A stretch of 64,000 nt of DNA from Lentinula raphanica. Taxonomy: Eukaryota; Basidiomycota; Agaricomycetes; Agaricales; Omphalotaceae. The notes under the pieces were generated by a model that saw only the letters and a program-made list of their open reading frames with translations, ran no database searches and had not been told where the DNA came from. The DNA lies in the NCBI GenBank assembly GCA_027919835.1, contig JANVFP010000004.1, forward strand, positions 930,001 to 994,000, read 5' to 3'. Positions 59,823 through 64,000 of the stretch are shown here, piece by piece (position 1 is the first letter of the stretch; every line of letters starts with the position of its first letter). The position numbers were made by a program, and so were the translations under genes.

Positions 59823-62581
59823 ATGGTATTCCAACCACCTTTCCCGCCTTACGATCCTACAGATAAATCAGGGTAAGAGCTCGCGGGTAGCTTTCACTTG
59901 CATCTTTTCTGACCGCCACTCTACACCTTCTACGTTCGCCAGGTTCTCGTGCGTCTTTTTCTCGATGGCAGAGGTGACATTCTCTGATCCACGATTAGGT
60001 ATGAAACTGTCCTCAAGCGATGGCCAGTCATCCTCACAGCGATTGTCGATCAACTTCATCGCGAGAATCACGATCTGCACTCAACATTGGGATCGTTAGA
60101 GGAAGGGACAAGGACAGAAGACAACGCTCGGATAGAAGCAAAGATCGTGGAAGGGAAAGGTATCATCGAAAAGGTTGGGAAGCTGAAGTATGAGATGGCT
60201 AGAGATTATGTTATGGAGTTGCGTCTCTCTTTTACCTGACGGACGAAACTGGATTGATTCATTGACTGGCCAACACATTATACAGACCGATACCGATGGA
60301 TGGCGAAGCGCATGTGGATCTGTATAATTCTGAACTGGAAAAACTCGCTCAGGATTCCAAGAATACTTGGTTCAAGGCTCCGTGGTTGTATGCAGAGTGT
60401 GTGTTCAATTTCTCGTTTTGTTTGTTCAAAACAGGCATATGCTAACGAACCTGATAGATGTTATCTGTACGCCGAGATACTCATCTGAACTACTCCTGCT
60501 TCATTGTCTCATATGACTTGTTCCACCCTCGTCCGTCCAGTTATCGCTTGCTTCGATCATACTTCGTTCAGACTACGCACTGGAAAGATTACGATCCTTT
60601 CCATGCTCAAAAGCTAGATGTCTTTACTAAATCTGGCCCTTCGATCTATGGTAAACCATCGTTTCTTGCTACCCTTTTGTTCTTGAAGTGATTGAGTTTT
60701 CTTCTTTGAAAGGTATTGCAACGATCATGCATGAACTCGAGAGCGAGAAGGAAGCTTTAGAGGCAGATCCTAGTAAATTGAAAGTTCTCTTCCAGGAGAT
60801 GATCCAGATGTGTTTATGGTGCGTATATGACATATTCCCTTCTCAATGTTTGTTGATATCCTTACTCAGGGGAAATGCAACAGTATGTGCCACGTCGTCA
60901 GGATGCTCGATCTAGAACTTTGGTTTGCAGGACCTGTCTCTTCTCACTCACATATCTCTGGCCGAGATAGAGAAGCTGCAATCCGTTGGGAAAGAGATGC
61001 AAGCCGCTCGAAAAGAGTTCATCCTGCGTGATGATCAGGAGAAAGCCTGGGACCATCTCATGACGGTGAAAGACGGAAGGGTGGATTTTGTATTGGACAA
61101 CGGTAAGCTCAGGTTCGGATAGTCTGTAACCTGTAATTCGCTGATTGTGAAAATATATCATTGTTCATACATTTTGATTTCGATAACTTGAAGCTGGTTT
61201 CGAGGTATGTTGAGCAACTTCTCTTAAGTGGTTGTGGTAGCAACTTTGTCACTGACACGCTTCACATATCTAGCTGTTCACAGATCTCGTGTTTGCCGAT
61301 TTTCTGGTTACATACACCCCGTATGTTTCTCAAGTCGTCTTTCAGTGCGTACAAGTTCAGTCTCCTTCTATCTGACTGACGAAGTCTCTTCACATCTCTC
61401 TCTTCGTACTTTCCTTCATGTCCCTCCTTCACGGTTCAACTCACCGTAACGCAGTCCTAAACTGATTCCCTGGTTCGTCTCCGACGTGACTCCTCCAGAT
61501 TTCAGCGAGACAATCAAGTACCTATCGGATCCAAGTTTGTTTTTGTCCAAACCTATTCAGGGTGACTCTTCGGGCCAAAGCTCGAGCACGACAGAGGAAG
61601 GAGGGCGACAAGGACATCTGCAAAAGCTCGTGGATCGGTTGAGGAGGTATGTAGAGGAAGAAGTGTTTTTGTTGTCAGTTCCGAGCGGAACAGGTCTTGG
61701 CGGGGGTTTGACTGGGACGACGAGTTCTACTTCAGCAGCAGCAGCGGTTGCTTCTACTACTGCTCCTGCTCATAGCTCTCTAGCTGAATTCTGGACCGCA
61801 CATGTTCCGTACTGGGATATGGAAACGCACGATCGGCAGTTATGGGAGTTCTTGAGGAAGAGTGATCTGGTTGTGTTCAAGGTACGTACGCGCGAGCTGA
61901 TCAATCTGTCTTCGTGAGTTCTCACTTGGCCTGCTTTGCCATACAACACATTAGGGTGATCTGAAGTAAGTCTTGCATGATACAGAAAATTGAAAGATGG
62001 ATCATGAACGATATTCTGATTCACTTTTGTGTAGCTATCGAAAGTGCGTTCGGGCTCGATACCATTCTTTTATGATAGATCCGAGGCTCACGAAGTGTCT
62101 ACGTAGATTGACGGGAGACGTAAGCTGGCCTTCTTGGACACCGTTCGAGGAAGCTCTAGGTTCGTCTCCATCTTTTCATCCCCTCACGAATGCGTTCAAA
62201 ACGAATTCTTGTTATGATTGATGCTGTTTTGCTATGATTGACTCGAATGTGCAACCCAACATTCAACAGGTCCTCTGGCAGGGTCTTTCCCTTTGCTCAG
62301 CCTACGCACCAACAAAGCAGACGTAGCAGTTGGATTGGACAAGGACGTTCTGGAGAAGGTCGAGGAGAAGGACGGCAAATGGCGGGTCAATGGAAAGTGA
62401 GTGACTTTAGATTTGATGGAAAGAAATAGTTTTTGGTTTCGGTGTGATCGGGAAGTCCAAGTGTTGAGCGTTTACCGAACTACTTCCACTGTTTCTTGTA
62501 TTGTGTTTCGGTTCTGCTTTTGCTGATCTTGTCATTTTTAGATTCGCGTTGATATCGTTCTTGGGGAGAAGGGAACGGTGA
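59823..62581 (+). CDS. ARMT1/DUF89 damage-control phosphatase
   Basis: Metal-dependent phosphatase of the DUF89 family (human ARMT1, yeast YMR027W), thought to hydrolyse sugar or nucleotide phosphate by-products; a carboxyl methyltransferase activity has also been claimed for ARMT1. Start MVFQPPFPPYDPTDKSG (exon 59823-59872). Blocks: TWFKAPWLYAECYLYRRL, FFVQTTHWKDYDPFHAQK-type DPFHAQKLD, MCLWGNATDLSLL, VDFVLDNAGFELFTDLVFAD (metal Asp and Asn), THVPYWDM-type TAHVPYWDM, VVFKGDLNYRKLTGD and SFPLLSLRTNKADVAVGL. About a dozen exons including a 9-nt micro-exon at 62035-62043 (Tyr-Arg of LNYRKL). A Ser/Gly/Ala-rich insert of about 50 residues lies near 61560-61770. Ends LGRRER. Confidence 0.88.
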
Positions 62582-62781
62582 AATCCATACGTATGAATTG
62601 TACATGGTATAAATGTTACATAGAATTACAACTTCGAGTTGATACCATACAGCCATTTTTCACCGTCACTGTCTTCGTGCAGTATCTTCACATCTCTTCT
62701 TTGTGCACAATTCTGAGTTTCTTAACCGTGACCTCTCCATTTCCACTTTAGTTCCTCCCTCTACTTCCCTGTGTAGATATC
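62582..62781. other. Convergent intergenic region
   Basis: 200 bp between two 3' ends; nothing recognised. Confidence 0.5.
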
Positions 62782-64000
62782 TCAATGACCGCAGGAGGAA
62801 GGATCGCCATAGTATGATGTATTGGGGTAGGGATAGTATGTGTAGCGGTCGTATGGTAAATACTCACTGTACCATAGATCAGAAGCAATGCCACCCTGGT
62901 TCGGAGACCGTCCGTTTCCTCCATCTGAGATCGTGAGTCTAGAAGATGCGCTGGCAGAAGGTGTGAGAGTGGTCTGAGGATCGGACAAGATACGACGGTT
63001 CAACATTGCCCTATCAATCGTGCTCAATCTGCTCGATCGTGGCCCGTGCGGTGGACTTGGAGGAGATGAGGCTACGCTGGATGGCGGCGGTGGAGATAAG
63101 ATAGCTGGACCAGCAACGCTCAATTGGTCTGTTGGTCGGTCACTGCCACTGGCTGTTATCATCGGGGCTGGCATGCCCTTTCCGGTATCCGACCTAGGCC
63201 TGTGTTTTTCCTCAGCCTCAGCCCGCTTCAATGCCTTCTGGGCCTTTTTTCGTGCTTTAGCCTCTCGCCGTGCTCTCTGACGTGCTTTTTTCTCATGAGC
63301 AGCTTTTCGTCGTGCGTTTTCCTCAGCCTCTCGTCGTGCTTTTTCCTCGGCCTCTCGTCGTGCTTTTTCCTCAGCCTCCTGTCGTGCTTTTTTCTCAGCC
63401 TCTTGGAGTCGTGCCTTTTCCTCAGCCTCTTGGAGTCGTGCCTTTTCCTCAGCCTTTTGTCGCGCTCTTTCCTCAGCCTCCTGCCATATTTTCTTCTGAG
63501 CTTCGACTTGTCGCCGTGCTTTTTCTCCAGCCTCTCGTCGTGCCTTTTCCCTATTGTCTCGCCGTGCTTGTTGTTGCCGTGCTTCTTCATCAGTCACATT
63601 CCGCTGTTTTTTCCCTTGAACCTGTCGCCATGCCTTTTTCACGGCCTTCTGCTGCGCCTTTTCCTGAGTCCTTTTTGCTTTGCTCCTCTCTCGAATCAAC
63701 TTTGTCTCTTGCCAGAGTATGACTGCTGAACACACGCAACAGAATACGTCAATTGATGAATGTGATTGGGGATCCGGATGAAAAGAGTGACGAGAGAGTG
63801 CGCGAAAACATCCCTGACAAACGAAGGATGACACTGAGGATGATGAGTCTATTCGGTTAGGCTGTAGTATTTCCAGGGGTAATAGAGGATTGGAGCGGTA
63901 GATATCGCCTGGTTCGGGGATGGTGTCGCTCCATAGGGAAATATAGTGATTACTTTGAGCGAGGATTTTCAAGTCAAGGGATGAGTTTTGGTGGATATAT
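62782..64000 (-). CDS. Glu/Ala/Arg-rich coiled-coil protein with Cys cluster, partial
   Basis: Open frame from the right edge to TGA at 62782; no ATG is seen near its beginning, so the start is probably beyond the window. Near the N-terminus of the visible part, VCQGCFRALSRHSFH and VFCCVCSAVIL form a CxxC ... CCxxC cluster that could bind zinc. It is followed by about 170 residues of charged repeats of the type EEKARREA and EEKARLQEA, a strongly predicted long helix or coiled coil. The C-terminal 120 residues are Pro/Ser/Tyr-rich, ending GDPSSCGH. The repeat part at DNA level is a 24-27 bp tandem repeat (63290-63480). Function unknown. Confidence 0.65.
   Translation of the reverse strand, partial: YIHQNSSLDLKILAQSNHYISLWSDTIPEPGDIYRSNPLLPLEILQPNRIDSSSSVSSFVCQGCFRALSRHSFHPDPQSHSSIDVFCCVCSAVILWQETKLIRERSKAKRTQEKAQQKAVKKAWRQVQGKKQRNVTDEEARQQQARRDNREKARREAGEKARRQVEAQKKIWQEAEERARQKAEEKARLQEAEEKARLQEAEKKARQEAEEKARREAEEKARREAEENARRKAAHEKKARQRARREAKARKKAQKALKRAEAEEKHRPRSDTGKGMPAPMITASGSDRPTDQLSVAGPAILSPPPPSSVASSPPSPPHGPRSSRLSTIDRAMLNRRILSDPQTTLTPSASASSRLTISDGGNGRSPNQGGIASDLWYSEYLPYDRYTYYPYPNTSYYGDPSSCGH
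63280..63560 (-). repeat. Coding tandem repeat, 24-27 bp units
   Basis: Plus-strand units read like CCTCGTCGTGCTTTTTCCTC; they encode EEKARREA / EEKARLQEA. Neighbouring units near 63320-63440 are nearly identical, indicating recent expansion. Confidence 0.75.

Noticed and set aside
63124..63729. Plus-strand frames rich in Phe/Leu/Ser
   Set aside because: Antisense shadow of the EEKARREA coding repeat; apparent hydrophobic repeats are reading artefacts.
1..64000. tRNA, rRNA, CRISPR, or a secondary-metabolite gene cluster
   Set aside because: No cloverleaf with A/B boxes, ribosomal RNA blocks or spaced identical repeats were recognised, and no PKS, NRPS or terpene synthase core gene is present. 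A tRNA scan would be decisive for small RNA genes.

Overview
This window is a gene-dense stretch of a filamentous basidiomycete genome, most likely a mushroom-forming Agaricomycete. The reasons are: almost every gene is cut by several 45-80 bp GT..AG introns; genes are closely packed on both strands; and several families are typical of agarics (7-TM receptor-like proteins, polytopic membrane proteins, double-domain surface proteins with Ser-rich tails). I cannot name the species. No rRNA, tRNA or CRISPR was recognised. All gene models are manual splices of the raw sequence, and in most of them exon phases were checked to sum to whole codons.

Layout. 1-2864 (-): 5' part of the nucleoporin Nup192. 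3391-5216 (+): single-pass surface protein with two related extracellular domains. 5431-10719 (-): three tandem short-chain dehydrogenase genes that arose by local triplication, flanks included. 11482-13768 (-): GABA/polyamine-type amino-acid permease. 14184-15610 (-): otubain deubiquitinase. 16266-18194 (-): C2H2 zinc-finger protein. 18441-20111 (-): stand-alone MetE C-terminal-like methyltransferase. 20742-22792 (-): protein kinase with a C-terminal C1 domain. 23856-25942 (+): Ric8 G-alpha exchange factor/chaperone.

26863-34023 holds two 7-TM receptor-like genes (-) around a delta-12-type fatty acid desaturase (+), with an inverted-repeat pair upstream of the desaturase. 34650-35790 is a broken copy of the polytopic membrane protein gene at 36471-39382; a distant relative of the same family lies at 44704-47249. 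Between them are an ADAL-type deaminase (40373-41824 +) and the NatC acetyltransferase NAA30 (42738-43841 -). Then come a PAP2 lipid phosphatase (48123-49390 -), a third 7-TM gene (50069 onward +), a FluG-like amidohydrolase (51861-53442 -) divergent from a BolA gene (53592-53990 +), a tandem pair of beta-trefoil-like proteins with a C-terminal membrane anchor (54464-55387 and 56054-56909 +), an unknown protein with C-terminal membrane helices (57659-59519 +), an ARMT1/DUF89 phosphatase (59823-62581 +), and a Glu/Ala/Arg-rich coiled-coil protein running off the right edge (62782-64000 -).

How the genes relate. Most are independent housekeeping genes (nuclear pore, ubiquitin, N-acetylation, Fe-S handling, lipid metabolism), not a pathway cluster. 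Ric8 and the 7-TM genes would both belong to G-protein signalling if the 7-TM proteins are real GPCRs, which is inference. The main evolutionary signal is local duplication: the SDR triplet, the trefoil pair, the polytopic gene with its adjacent pseudogene, and the 7-TM set.
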